Of a stretch of 64,000 bases of DNA, positions 43,362 to 51,564 are shown in pieces. A program made the translations under genes and the position numbers. Under the pieces are notes generated by a model, which had not been told where the DNA came from, did not search any database, and saw only the letters and a program-made list of their open reading frames with translations. Source of the stretch: Thermocrispum municipale DSM 44069 (GTDB lineage: Bacteria; Actinomycetota; Actinomycetes; Mycobacteriales; Pseudonocardiaceae); NCBI RefSeq assembly GCF_000427825.1, contig NZ_ATYT01000003.1, forward strand, positions 574,157-638,156. The letters are read 5' to 3'. How positions within the stretch are numbered: the stretch's first letter is position 1; each line of letters opens with the position of its first letter.

Positions 43362-43496
43362 CCGTTGCCCGGAAGCCGGGTGAATCGTGGTCGATCCTGC
43401 GGAGGCTACTGCGTTTCTCCGCCCGTTCGAGGGCATCGAGATGACGATTTGGCCGCAAACCGCGTGTCGCTACCGCCTAACCCGGCAGGGGCATGT
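43362..43496 (+). promoter_or_regulatory. Possible c-di-AMP (ydaO/yuaA-like) riboswitch upstream of the Rpf-type gene
   Basis: The region contains GGGTGAATC (43378-43386) and, about 90 nt later, CTAACCCGGCAGGGGC, both resembling conserved blocks of ydaO riboswitches. TGCCC at 43366-43370 could pair with GGGCA at 43489-43493 as the closing helix. This class commonly precedes rpf and NlpC/P60 genes in actinobacteria. The 5' half is shorter than the usual consensus, so it may be degenerate or a coincidence. Confidence 0.3.
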
Positions 43497-43557
43497 GATT
43501 CTGTTGTGTTTGATGGTGCACTTGTGAATAGTGCGCCCGTTGTTTACTGTGCTTTTC

Positions 43558-44265
43558 ATGTGGCTTGAGAGGGTTACGGTACAGCGTCTGATCGCCAGGC
43601 TTGCGGTGGTCGCCTGTACCGTGGCCGTCGTTCCAGCAGTCAGCTCGGCCCCTCCGGCGGCGGCGGACCCGTCGCGGCAGGCGTGGGCGAAGCTGCGTAT
43701 GTGTGAGTCGAGCGGCCGGTACACGATCAACACCGGCAACGGCTATTACGGCGCTTACCAGTTCGATTTGCCCACGTGGCGCAGCGTCGGCGGCAAGGGA
43801 TACCCGCACCAGGCCAGTCCGCGCGAACAGGATTACCGCGCGTTGTACCTGTACCGCATGCGTGGCTGGCAGCCGTGGGAATGCGCGCGTCCGTATTTCC
43901 TGAATCTGCGCGAGGACCGGCACGCGCGCAGCAAGATCAAGCCGACGTGGGCAGAAGCGGCCTACATCGGTGGCTCGGCCGCGAAACCGTCGAAGCCGAA
44001 ACCGTCGCGGCCGAATACCGGCCCGAAGACGATGCCGAAGTGGCCAGGGGTGGTCTACTTCGTCGGTGACTGCTCACCGCACCTGCGCAAATTCCAGCTG
44101 CGGATGAACAAGTTCGGCTATCACTTCCGCGGCACCGGGTGCTACTACAGCAAGACCAAGCGTGCGGTGTTGGACCTGCAGCGGGCCAACGGCATCAACG
44201 ACTCCGGGCGTCTCGGTCCGAAGACGTGGAAGGCAGCCTGGAAGGGCAAGCCGCCGCGGCGCTGA
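43558..44265 (+). CDS. Secreted Rpf-type transglycosylase with C-terminal peptidoglycan-binding-like domain
   Basis: The 235-residue protein has a signal peptide (LIARLAVVACTVAVVPAVSS), a transglycosylase-like resuscitation-promoting domain (QAWAKLRMCESSGRYTINTG with catalytic Glu50, GYYGAYQFDLPTWRSVGG), a Lys/Pro linker and a C-terminal domain (YYSKTKRAVLDLQRANGIND) like PG_binding_1. It should cleave peptidoglycan glycan strands and act in resuscitation or growth. ATG 43558 lacks a ribosome site and may be leaderless or fed from the GTG at 43531. Confidence 0.85.
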   Translation: MWLERVTVQRLIARLAVVACTVAVVPAVSSAPPAAADPSRQAWAKLRMCESSGRYTINTGNGYYGAYQFDLPTWRSVGGKGYPHQASPREQDYRALYLYRMRGWQPWECARPYFLNLREDRHARSKIKPTWAEAAYIGGSAAKPSKPKPSRPNTGPKTMPKWPGVVYFVGDCSPHLRKFQLRMNKFGYHFRGTGCYYSKTKRAVLDLQRANGINDSGRLGPKTWKAAWKGKPPRR

Positions 44266-44295
44266 CGGCCGAACCAGGGGAGCGGGGGAGATCCG

Positions 44296-45072
44296 CTAGT
44301 TCGACGCGTGCCACGCGCCGCGCTCGCGGAGCACCTCGCGCAGGACGTCGGGGCGGTCGGTGACGATTCCGTCGACGCCCAGGTCGAGCAGCTGGCGCAT
44401 CTGGCCGGGTTCGTTGACCGTCCAGACGTGCACTTCGGCTCCGAGCCGGTGGGCCGCTCGCACGAAGCCACGGTCGACCAGGGTGAACCGACCGAAGCGG
44501 TGCGGCACCTGCGCCATCAGGCCGCGGATGAGCTTCCGTACCGGCATCGACGGCAGCCTGCCGCTGAACTTCATCGTCGCGATGTGACTCGGACCCATCG
44601 CGGTGGCCAAGGTCGCGCCGGCGAGCTTGCGCAGGCGGGCGAGCCTGCGCGAGGAGAACGAGGCGAGTGCCACGCGATGCGCCGCACCGGTGCGCTGGAT
44701 GGCGCGGACGACCGGCTCGGCGGCCGAATCAGCCTTCACGTCGATGTTGAAGTGCGCGTCCGGAAGTTCCTCGAACACTTCTTCGAGTCGACTGATCGGC
44801 TCGACGCCGCCGACTTTGGCGTGCCGCACCTGGGACCACGGCATGGACGCGATGGGGCCGGTCCGGTCCGTGGTTCGGTCGAGGGTTTCGTCGTGATGCG
44901 TCACGACGACGCCGTCGGACGTGGCGTGCACGTCGGTTTCGATGTACGTGTAGCCCTCGTCGGCCGCGCGACGGAACGCCGCCATGGAGTTCTCCAAGCC
45001 GGCGAGATCACCGACATGCCATCCGCGGTGAGCGAAAGCCCGCGGATTCGGAAACGACAAATACGGATGCAC
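44296..45072 (-). CDS. Glycerophosphodiester phosphodiesterase
   Basis: The 258-residue protein has the GDPD signature: FAHRGWHVGDLAGLENSMAA with the first His (about 15) and Glu, TYIETDVHATSDGVVVTHHD with the metal-binding Glu45/Asp47 and a second His, and a C-terminal VWTVNEPGQMRQLLDLGVDG. It hydrolyses glycerophosphodiesters to glycerol 3-phosphate. GTG 45072 puts the first His where the family has it; GTG 45099 is possible. Confidence 0.87.
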   Translation of the reverse strand: MHPYLSFPNPRAFAHRGWHVGDLAGLENSMAAFRRAADEGYTYIETDVHATSDGVVVTHHDETLDRTTDRTGPIASMPWSQVRHAKVGGVEPISRLEEVFEELPDAHFNIDVKADSAAEPVVRAIQRTGAAHRVALASFSSRRLARLRKLAGATLATAMGPSHIATMKFSGRLPSMPVRKLIRGLMAQVPHRFGRFTLVDRGFVRAAHRLGAEVHVWTVNEPGQMRQLLDLGVDGIVTDRPDVLREVLRERGAWHASN

Positions 45073-45166
45073 TATCTGGGTGTGCTTGTCTCGATGCACA
45101 CTTCTTAGTGTGCCTGTTCGGCGCGCCGTTGTGTGACAATCACGCGAAGGAACTAACGTCCCTTCC

Positions 45167-45547
45167 ATGATCGTCAAGACTGGCGGCAATTCGTCACGTG
45201 ACGAATTGAGGGCTGTACGCCGGGAACCCGAGGTTCGCCACTGCGGGTGGTGTGGGGCGCGATTGGATGACCGAGACCGGGTGGGCAGGCGCAGGAGGTA
45301 CTGCGGGCACTCGTGTCGGCAGCGTGCCTACGAGCAGCGCATCGCCGTTCAGCGTGGCGGGCTGCCGGAGGACGCCGTGGTGCTGTCGGCCGATGAGATC
45401 GCGGCGTTGCAGGACAAGTTGTTCCAGTTGCGGTGTGCCGCCGAGGATGTGGTCACCGCGGTGTCGGACGGAGCGAAACCTGCGGAGCTGCAAGCTCTGG
45501 CGAGCGCGCTGGCGAGTGCGGCGAAAGACGTCGAGCAGCTGCGCTGA
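45167..45547 (+). CDS. Small zinc-ribbon protein, unknown function
   Basis: The 126-residue protein has a Cys4 zinc site: HCGWCGARL and RRYCGHSCRQRAYEQR, then a helical C-terminal half (SADEIAALQDKLFQLRCAAE). Similar actinobacterial proteins are uncharacterised; the ribbon suggests nucleic-acid or protein binding. ATG 45167 is the first start. The first 13 codons contain a 22-bp palindrome, so a downstream start (for example TTG 45206) would leave that palindrome in the promoter. Confidence 0.7.
   Translation: MIVKTGGNSSRDELRAVRREPEVRHCGWCGARLDDRDRVGRRRRYCGHSCRQRAYEQRIAVQRGGLPEDAVVLSADEIAALQDKLFQLRCAAEDVVTAVSDGAKPAELQALASALASAAKDVEQLR
45187..45208. repeat. Perfect 22-bp palindrome at the zinc-ribbon gene start
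   Basis: CAATTCGTCAC is followed directly by its exact complement, giving a perfect, uninterrupted 22-bp palindrome with a CACGTG core. It lies 114-135 bp from the divergent GDPD start and in codons 7-14 of the zinc-ribbon ORF. It is likely an operator for a dimeric regulator. Confidence 0.6.
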
Positions 45548-45895
45548 CCAGGTCCACGGGGCGGGAGTTGCTGACCACTCCTCGAACACGAGCATGATCC
45601 GATAATGCACATTATGTTAAGTAGATCAATGGAGCTGTGACGGTAGCGCTCCCCTCCGGTCGCTCCTGAGGTCGCCGTGTGAGCCGAGCGGCTCGACTGT
45701 GGGGCTCTGCAGCGGATTTGCTCGCGGCCTCACCTGAACGCGCGGTGTGGCACGACTTGTTGTGCTCTCGGAGCTGCCGTGCCGGAAATGCGCCACCGCG
45801 CTCGGGTCTTCCCCTGCAAGTTGTCTCGGGACCGATGAGTTTGCCGACCCCGACCGGTCCAACAAGGGACAGCTTCCAGGAAGGGAATGGACACC
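45548..45895. other. Intergenic region upstream of the first DHFR-like gene
   Basis: These 348 bp have no convincing gene. At 45602-45615 ATAATG-CA-CATTAT is an inverted repeat in an unusually AT-rich stretch (to TTAAGTAGATC) that could be a promoter or operator of the downstream gene. The remainder shows nothing I can name. Confidence 0.5.
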
Positions 45896-46600
45896 ATGGC
45901 AGCAGAGGTTCTCGTCGACTTCATCACGTCGCTCGACGGCTACGCATCAGGTGAGGGCTGGCCCGGCTTCTGGGGCCTGGAAGGGCCGGAGTATCTCGCC
46001 TGGCTCGGCGAACAGCCCGAGGTCACGTATCTGATGGGTGCGAACACCTACCGGTTGATGTCCGGCTTCGCCGCTGGCATCGTGCCGGAGGGTCAGGACG
46101 AACTCAGGAAGGAAGAAGAGGAAACCGTCGACGAGCTGACCAAGGCTCGCAAGATCGTGTTCTCCTCCACCCTCGAGGAACCGCTGAAGTGGGCCAACTC
46201 CACGTTGGTTCGTGGTGATGCGGTCGAGGCCGTCCGCAAGCTCAAGGAGACGGAGTCCGGCATCCTGAGCACGATCGGCAGTCTCAGCCTGGCACGAGAC
46301 TTGATCAGAGCAGGCGTGGTCGACCGCTTCCGGGTCGTCATGTTCCCGGTGATCACCGGCGCCACCGGGTCGGAACGTATCTACGACGGCTACCCGGACG
46401 TTGCGCTGGACATGACCGAGCACCGCACGTTCGACGGCCGCATCCAGCTGGTCGAGTACAGGCCCGCGTGCTCGAGCACCCACCTGTCGCCTCCCCGCCC
46501 TGACAGAAGCCTTCGCCCGGAGCTCGTACAAATGTTCGACTCCGGGCGAACTTCTGCGCTGATGACTGTGGCCCGCGGCCGCGTGTCCCCTCTCCCCTAG
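45896..46600 (+). CDS. DHFR-family (RibD C-terminal-like) reductase
   Basis: The protein has 234 residues. MAAEVLVDFITSLDGYASGE opens the domain, followed by YLMGANTYRLMSG and GSLSLARDLIRAGVVDRFRV, the RibD_C/dihydrofolate-reductase fold that binds NADPH. The domain normally ends near LVEYRP; about 45 further residues pass through a terminator-like hairpin and stop at TAG 46598-46600, shared with the convergent gene. ATG 45896 was preferred; ATG 45887 is three codons upstream. Function beyond NADPH-dependent reduction is unknown. Confidence 0.85.
   Translation: MAAEVLVDFITSLDGYASGEGWPGFWGLEGPEYLAWLGEQPEVTYLMGANTYRLMSGFAAGIVPEGQDELRKEEEETVDELTKARKIVFSSTLEEPLKWANSTLVRGDAVEAVRKLKETESGILSTIGSLSLARDLIRAGVVDRFRVVMFPVITGATGSERIYDGYPDVALDMTEHRTFDGRIQLVEYRPACSSTHLSPPRPDRSLRPELVQMFDSGRTSALMTVARGRVSPLP
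46506..46555. terminator. Hairpin inside the 3' tail of the DHFR-like ORF
   Basis: TTCGCCCGGAG and CTCCGGGCGAA form a perfect 11-bp stem extended by AGAAG/CTTCT across one or two bulged bases; the loop is 17 nt. It has the strength and position of a terminator though it lies inside the ORF. Confidence 0.5.
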
Positions 46601-47229
46601 CTTGTGGTGCGGGTGAACGTCAGGTGTGTGACCCCACTGGGCGAGGAAATCGCCTCGACGGCGAAGTTCCGTTCAATGCCTTCCAGGCCGTCCCACAGGT
46701 TGACGCCGCGACCCAGCACGATCGGCACCACCGCCAGGTGCATGTGGTCGACCAGTCCCGCGGTCAGGAACTGTCGAATGACGGTCGCTCCGCCGCCAAG
46801 ACGGACGTCGTGACCATCGGCGGCTTCCTTGGCCATCTCCAGCACCTTCTCCGGAGGCGCATCGACGAAGTGGAACGTGGTGCCGCCTTCCATCTTTAAC
46901 GAGGGCCGAGGGCGACGGGTCATGACGAACACCGGGGTGTGGAACGGCGGGTTGGCGCCCCACGGGCCCTTCCAGTCGGGGTCGTCGTGCCAGCCCGGGT
47001 AGCCGAACTTGCCCGCGCCCATGATTTCCGCACCGAAGCCCTGTTGGTACTGAGCGGCGAACGCGTTGTCCACGCCACGGCTGCCTCCCTCCTGCCAGAC
47101 GGCCGTGTCGATCATCCACTCGTGCAGGCGCTCTCCGGCGTGACCGAAGAACACGCCTTTGGCGCGTCCTTCGCCGGTGCCGTAGCCGTCGAGCGAGATG
47201 GCGAAGTTGTGTACCCGTAACTGCTGCAT
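46597..47229 (-). CDS. DHFR-family (RibD C-terminal-like) reductase, second copy
   Basis: The 210-residue protein belongs to the same superfamily: RVHNFAISLDGYGTGEGRAK, GAEIMGAGKFGYPGW, VRLGGGATVIRQFLTAGLVD and a terminal THLTFTRT. It is a distant relative rather than a recent duplicate of the gene it faces. The stops of both genes are the same CTAG. A DUF1579-like gene lies 12 bp upstream on the same strand. Confidence 0.87.
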   Translation of the reverse strand: MQQLRVHNFAISLDGYGTGEGRAKGVFFGHAGERLHEWMIDTAVWQEGGSRGVDNAFAAQYQQGFGAEIMGAGKFGYPGWHDDPDWKGPWGANPPFHTPVFVMTRRPRPSLKMEGGTTFHFVDAPPEKVLEMAKEAADGHDVRLGGGATVIRQFLTAGLVDHMHLAVVPIVLGRGVNLWDGLEGIERNFAVEAISSPSGVTHLTFTRTTS

Positions 47230-47241
47230 GGTGCTTGCTCC

Positions 47242-47688
47242 CTAAGTCGTGATTCGTTCGAGCACGAAGTCGAAATCCGTACGCCAGGTGGCGCCGTGGT
47301 CGTCGGATGCGTCAGCGCGGCCGACGATCTTGTCCGGCTCCACGGTGGCGATCAGCCGTTGATGCATGTCCGAGTCCGTTCGGAACATGTCCCAGGTCGT
47401 CCCGTCGAACGTGGTGGGGAAAACCCGACACACCCCACGTTGATCGTGGTAGAGCGTCGTGAAGGCGCCGCCCACGTCGCTACGGCCGATGACCAACGTC
47501 AGCGCGTTCGCGGCCCCACCGGTCTCTCCCGGCATCTCCCAGTGGAAGACGACGAACGACTCGCCCAACCACGACCCGGTCGCTGTGCCGGGCACTTCCG
47601 TCCCTTCGGGCAAAAACCACGCGTTCTTCATCGTGGATCGCCATGATCCGACCAGGACGTCGAACCGCTGGATGGCTTCGTTGCGCAT
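47242..47688 (-). CDS. DUF1579-like protein
   Basis: The 148-residue protein starts RFDVLVGSWRSTMKNAWFLP and contains GTATGSWLGESFVVFHW and GATWRTDFDFVLERI, the pattern of small beta-barrel proteins in the DUF1579/lipocalin-like group. No signal peptide is present. Together with the following DHFR-like gene it probably forms a two-gene operon. Function is unknown. Confidence 0.7.
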   Translation of the reverse strand: MRNEAIQRFDVLVGSWRSTMKNAWFLPEGTEVPGTATGSWLGESFVVFHWEMPGETGGAANALTLVIGRSDVGGAFTTLYHDQRGVCRVFPTTFDGTTWDMFRTDSDMHQRLIATVEPDKIVGRADASDDHGATWRTDFDFVLERITT

Positions 47689-48009
47689 GCGGACTCCTCA
47701 CCCTGACGGATGCCTCACTTGCTCTGACCTTCTTCGCGGGCAGAACTCATCGGTTGTGGGGGCGGAAAATCTGCGGGAGAGGTGGATACGGAGCCGAGCC
47801 GTTCACACAGAAGGGAGCGAGTGCTTGCCGACGTGGCCCCTCGGCGCAGCCGCGCGCCAGATGCGGCGCGAGAGAACGGCAGGCCCACCGTGCCCAACCT
47901 GCCGCCGGGGCCGGCTGGCCAACCTGCCGCGAGCTTGCCACGACTCGGCCCAAAAAACAGGACGCCGTGGCTGGCGAGCCACGGCGTCCTGCTTGGTTGT
48001 TCGGGTCGA
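47689..48009. other. Intergenic region between DUF1579 and SPFH genes
   Basis: These 321 bp contain a terminator (47952-47991) for the SPFH gene and, at the left, the promoter region of the DUF1579 gene. I see no gene in it. Confidence 0.5.
47952..47991 (-). terminator. Rho-independent terminator of the SPFH gene
   Basis: A perfect 15-bp stem (CAGGACGCCGTGGCT and complement) with loop GGCG is followed, in the minus-strand direction, by TTTTTT. It is a textbook intrinsic terminator 19 bp past the stop. Confidence 0.9.
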
Positions 48010-49341
48010 TCACTGCGGTGGCGGACCACCCACCGGCGGCCCAGCGGGCGGCGGTGCCTGCGGCGGAGGCGGCGTCTGCCCACCAGGACCGGACGGCGGC
48101 GCCGGAGGCGCAGGCGGCGTCGCCGGCGGAGCCGGTGGTGTGGGAGGCGTGCTCTTCGCCGACGGCGGCAGGTTCGACGGGTCACCCTTCAGCGCGGACG
48201 ACGCTGCCGGCGGCGGGGTCGCCCGACCGGGGGTGCTCAACGGGCCTGCGACCTGCCGGCGAGCGACCTCCTCGGCCTCGCGCACGGCCTCGGCCACCTT
48301 CGGGTCCGTCGAGGTGTCGAACCACGACTTGACCTCTTCGTCGTCCAGGGCGGGAGCAGGACCGCTCTCCTCCGGAGGCTCGTAGCGGAACACCCCGTCC
48401 TCGCCGGGAGCACCGAGCATCCGGGCGAAGCCTTCCAGCGCCTTGCCGTAGTCGCTGGGCACCAGCCACACCTTGTTGGCGTCGCCCTGCGCCATCTGCG
48501 GCAACGTCTGCAGGTATTGGTAAGCCAGCACCTCGGGCGTCGGCCGGGCGGCCTTGATGGCGGCGAACACCTTCTCGATGGCCTTCGCCTGACCCTGTGC
48601 CTGCAGGTAGCGGGCGGCGCGCTCACCCTGGGCGCGCAGGATGCGGGACTGCCGCTCGGCTTCCGCCTGCAGGATCGCCGCCTGCTTGGCACCTTCCGCG
48701 GCGAGGATCTGCGACTGCTTCTGACCCTCGGCCTTCTTGATGGACGACTCGCGGTCACCCTCGGCGTTGAGGATCATCGCGCGCTTCTCACGGTCGGCGC
48801 GCATCTGCTTTTCCATCGAGTCCTGGATGGACGGGGGCGGGTCGATCGACTTCAGCTCGACCCTGGCCACCCGGATGCCCCAGCGGCCGGTCGCCTCGTC
48901 CAGCACGCCACGCAGCTGCTGGTTGATCTGGTCACGGGAGGTCAGGGTCTCCTCCAGGCTCATGCCACCGACCAGGTTGCGCAGCGTGGTGATGGTCAGC
49001 TGTTCGACACCGACGATGTAGTTCGAGATCTCGTACACCGCGGCGCGGGCGTCGGTCACCTGGAAGTAGACGACCGTGTCGATCGAGACCGTCAGGTTGT
49101 CCTCGGTGATGACCGGCTGCGGCGGGAACGACACCACTTGCTCCCGCAGGTCGATCCTGGCACGCACCTTGTCCAGGAACGGCACCAGGAAGTTCAGACC
49201 GGGCGCGGCGACGGACTTGAACTTGCCCAGGCGCTCGATCACCGCGGCTTGCGCCTGCGGCACCACCATGATCGCCTTCACCACCGTGACGACAACGAAC
49301 AAGATGATGATGGCGATGACAATTAATGCCTCTGTTGCCAA
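48010..49341 (-). CDS. SPFH/Band 7 domain membrane protein (paraslipin type)
   Basis: The 443-residue protein has an N-terminal membrane helix (LIVIAIIILFVVVTVVKAIM), a Band 7 domain (VIERLGKFKSVAAPGLNFLV, VSIDTVVYFQVTDARAAVYE), a long Ala/Glu/Gln coiled coil (REKRAMILNAEGDRESSIKK) and a proline-rich tail of about 70 residues. Such proteins scaffold membrane microdomains. TTG 49341 is chosen since AGGAGA is six bases upstream and no ATG/GTG is in frame nearby. It follows a NfeD-like gene, its usual partner. Confidence 0.9.
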   Translation of the reverse strand: MATEALIVIAIIILFVVVTVVKAIMVVPQAQAAVIERLGKFKSVAAPGLNFLVPFLDKVRARIDLREQVVSFPPQPVITEDNLTVSIDTVVYFQVTDARAAVYEISNYIVGVEQLTITTLRNLVGGMSLEETLTSRDQINQQLRGVLDEATGRWGIRVARVELKSIDPPPSIQDSMEKQMRADREKRAMILNAEGDRESSIKKAEGQKQSQILAAEGAKQAAILQAEAERQSRILRAQGERAARYLQAQGQAKAIEKVFAAIKAARPTPEVLAYQYLQTLPQMAQGDANKVWLVPSDYGKALEGFARMLGAPGEDGVFRYEPPEESGPAPALDDEEVKSWFDTSTDPKVAEAVREAEEVARRQVAGPLSTPGRATPPPAASSALKGDPSNLPPSAKSTPPTPPAPPATPPAPPAPPSGPGGQTPPPPQAPPPAGPPVGGPPPQ

Positions 49342-49350
49342 GTCACTCTC

Positions 49351-49788
49351 CTACTCCAGTAACGGATCGGCGGCCACGATGGCGGTAGCGCCGGAGATCT
49401 CCACCACGGTCACCGTCTGACCGGGTTCGATGACGTGACCGGGCACGTTGTTGCGCGCGGTCCACTCCTCGCCTGCCAGCTTCACCAGGCCACCGTTGTC
49501 GTCGACCGCGGACAACGCGACCGCCTTGGCGCCGATCAAGGCCTCGGTGTTGGTCTTCATGCCGGTGCCGTGCAGAAAACGACGCTTGAGCGCGGGGCGG
49601 GCGAAGATCAGCAGACCGAGCGAGGCGACACTGAACACCGCCACCGCGATCCATTGGTTGTCGGTCAATGCCGATGCGCCCGCGGCCGCGATCGCTCCCC
49701 CACCGACGAGAACCAGCCAGAAGTCGCCCGACAGCATTTCCGCGGCCATCAGGGCGATGCCCGCGCCGAGCCAGATCCACGCTGCCAT
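49351..49788 (-). CDS. NfeD-like membrane protein
   Basis: The 145-residue protein has two or three membrane helices (AAWIWLGAGIALMAAEMLSG, IAVAVFSVASLGLLIFARPA) and a C-terminal OB-fold domain (NTEALIGAKAVALSAV, GLVKLAGEEWTARNN, VVEISGATAIVAADPL). NfeD proteins pair with SPFH proteins. It ends 9 bp before the SPFH gene. ATG 49788 gives the family N-terminus. Confidence 0.9.
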   Translation of the reverse strand: MAAWIWLGAGIALMAAEMLSGDFWLVLVGGGAIAAAGASALTDNQWIAVAVFSVASLGLLIFARPALKRRFLHGTGMKTNTEALIGAKAVALSAVDDNGGLVKLAGEEWTARNNVPGHVIEPGQTVTVVEISGATAIVAADPLLE

Positions 49789-49893
49789 GCGGCCTATCGT
49801 GTCAGATCTCGGCCGACAGTCACCGATGATAAGCACCGGCGTGATCTTGCCGTGATGTTTCGGCCCGATTGCGGACCGTGATCATGTCCGATC

Positions 49894-50703
49894 TCAGCCG
49901 GATGTCCCAGTTGTCACGAAGTCGATCAGCCGTTCGACCGCGCCGATGAGTGGGGTCTCGACGTCACGGTAGCTACTGACCCTGGACAGGATGTGCTGCC
50001 AGCCTTCGTAGGTCTCGCCCCAGCCGAGGGCGGCGCACACGCCTTCCTTCCACGGTTGGCCCGGCGGGATGACCGGCCACTCCGCGATGCCGACGGACGC
50101 GGGCTTGACCGCTTGCCAGATGTCGACGTAGGGATGCCCGGTGACCAGGACGTTGTCGTCGTCGAGCGCGTCGACGATGCGGGATTCCTTGCTGCCGGGG
50201 ACGAGGTGGTCGACCAGCACGCCCAGCCTGCGGTGGGCAGCGGTGCCGAACTCGGCGACCGCGCGGGGAAGGTCGTCGATGCCGTCCAGCGGCTCCACGA
50301 CGACTCCTTCGACCCGCAGGTCGTGACCCCAGATGCGCTCGATGAGCTCGGCGTCGTGCTTGCCTTCCACCCAGATACGGGAGGCGCGCGCGGTGCGAGC
50401 CCGCAGGCCTTCCACGCGAACCGAGCCTGACGCCGAGACCTTCCTGGTCCTCTGCGGGGCCGGCCGGGGCTTGACCAGCGTCACCGGTCGGCCTTCCAGC
50501 AGGAACGCGGCGGGCGCGAGCGGAAAGACCCGGTGGTTGCCGTGCCGGTCCTCCAGGACCACGCTGTCGGGTTCCAGGCGGACGACGGCTCCGCAGAAGC
50601 CGCTGACCGGATCTTCGACCACCAGGCCGGGATCGGCCGGGACTTCGGGGACTCGGCGGCGGGGCTTGCCGGACAGGATGTCGCCGTAGGAATGGGCACG
50701 CAC
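49894..50703 (-). CDS. DUF3097 family protein
   Basis: The 269-residue actinobacterial protein begins RAHSYGDILSGKPRRRVPEV, has a small beta domain (FCGAVVRLEPDSVVLEDRHG), and a TOPRIM-like stretch (SRIWVEGKHDAELIERIWGH, RLGVLVDHLVPGSKESRI). No characterised member is known to me. The GTG start is used. It lies just downstream of the SCO1664/DUF3090 pair on the same strand and may be co-transcribed. Confidence 0.85.
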   Translation of the reverse strand: MRAHSYGDILSGKPRRRVPEVPADPGLVVEDPVSGFCGAVVRLEPDSVVLEDRHGNHRVFPLAPAAFLLEGRPVTLVKPRPAPQRTRKVSASGSVRVEGLRARTARASRIWVEGKHDAELIERIWGHDLRVEGVVVEPLDGIDDLPRAVAEFGTAAHRRLGVLVDHLVPGSKESRIVDALDDDNVLVTGHPYVDIWQAVKPASVGIAEWPVIPPGQPWKEGVCAALGWGETYEGWQHILSRVSSYRDVETPLIGAVERLIDFVTTGTSG

Positions 50704-50760
50704 GCTGCAGAGGTTATCGGTGCGAAGGCCGCTGTTGGCGCGATCTCCGCCCGCGAGTCG

Positions 50761-51564
50761 TCAGAACAACGGCCACGGGATGGCGCGCACTTGCTCGGTG
50801 GGCGTCGGGAACACCCCGGCGGCGAGCAGCTTGTCGGTGCGATCGGCCAGGGCGCGTATCTCGGCCACCGTGATGTGTTCGGCCAGGAGCTCGCCGAGCT
50901 CGCCGTCCACCGCCGAACGCAGCTTGGTCAGCTTCTCCTTGGCGGATTCGGGCAGCGGCTCGCCCGCCCAGCCCCACAACACGGTGCGAAGCTTCGGCTC
51001 CTGGTGCAGGCAGATGCCGTGGTCCACGCCGTATGCGCGGTCGTCCGGCCCGTGGAGTACGTGCCCGCCTTTGCGGTCGGTGTTGTTCACCACGACGTCC
51101 AGCATCGCCAGCTCGGCGACGTCGGGCCGATCCGCGTGCGCCAGCACGACGGGCTCGCCGGTGCGATCGCGCGCCACGAGGACTTGCCGCCACCCTTCGG
51201 GTATCTCGTCCGGGTGGTGCACGTCGACCAGCTCGTCGGCGTCGGTTTCGATCCACAGCTGCACCATGCCCGGGCCGAACGGTCCGTCGCGCAGCACGGT
51301 CGGCGGGACCAGGCCCAGCCCGCTGTGCTGCGCGATCTCGTACGTGGCGACCTCACGGCCGGCGAGCGTGCCGTCCGGGAAGTCCCACAGCGGACGCTCG
51401 CCCGCCACCGGCTTGTACACCGCGTGCGCGGTCCGCCCGTCCAGCTCGACCGTGCAGAACAGCGTGGCGTTGGATGCGTCGACCAGGCGCCCGGACACTT
51501 CCAAGGTGCCGCGCGTGATGAGAACGAGGTCGTCCGGCTCCGGCTGGGGCGGCGCCACGATCAC
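50761..51564 (-). CDS. SCO1664 family kinase-like protein
   Basis: The 267-residue protein resembles the phosphatidylinositol 3/4-kinase-like fold: VYKPVAGERPLWDFPDGTLA provides the ATP-binding Lys region, and LDVVVNNTDRKGGHVLHGPD plus YGVDHGICLHQEPKLRTVLW form the catalytic DRKxGH/metal-binding part. GTG 51564 overlaps the DUF3090 stop by 4 bp. In many actinomycetes this pair sits beside a histidine phosphatase and mshC. Activity is unproven. Confidence 0.85.
   Translation of the reverse strand: MIVAPPQPEPDDLVLITRGTLEVSGRLVDASNATLFCTVELDGRTAHAVYKPVAGERPLWDFPDGTLAGREVATYEIAQHSGLGLVPPTVLRDGPFGPGMVQLWIETDADELVDVHHPDEIPEGWRQVLVARDRTGEPVVLAHADRPDVAELAMLDVVVNNTDRKGGHVLHGPDDRAYGVDHGICLHQEPKLRTVLWGWAGEPLPESAKEKLTKLRSAVDGELGELLAEHITVAEIRALADRTDKLLAAGVFPTPTEQVRAIPWPLF

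Noticed and set aside
45096-45113. GCACACT-AAGA-AGTGTGC inverted repeat upstream of the GDPD gene
   Set aside because: Seven-bp arms are short and the repeat may lie within the coding start (GTG 45099); not enough to call an operator.
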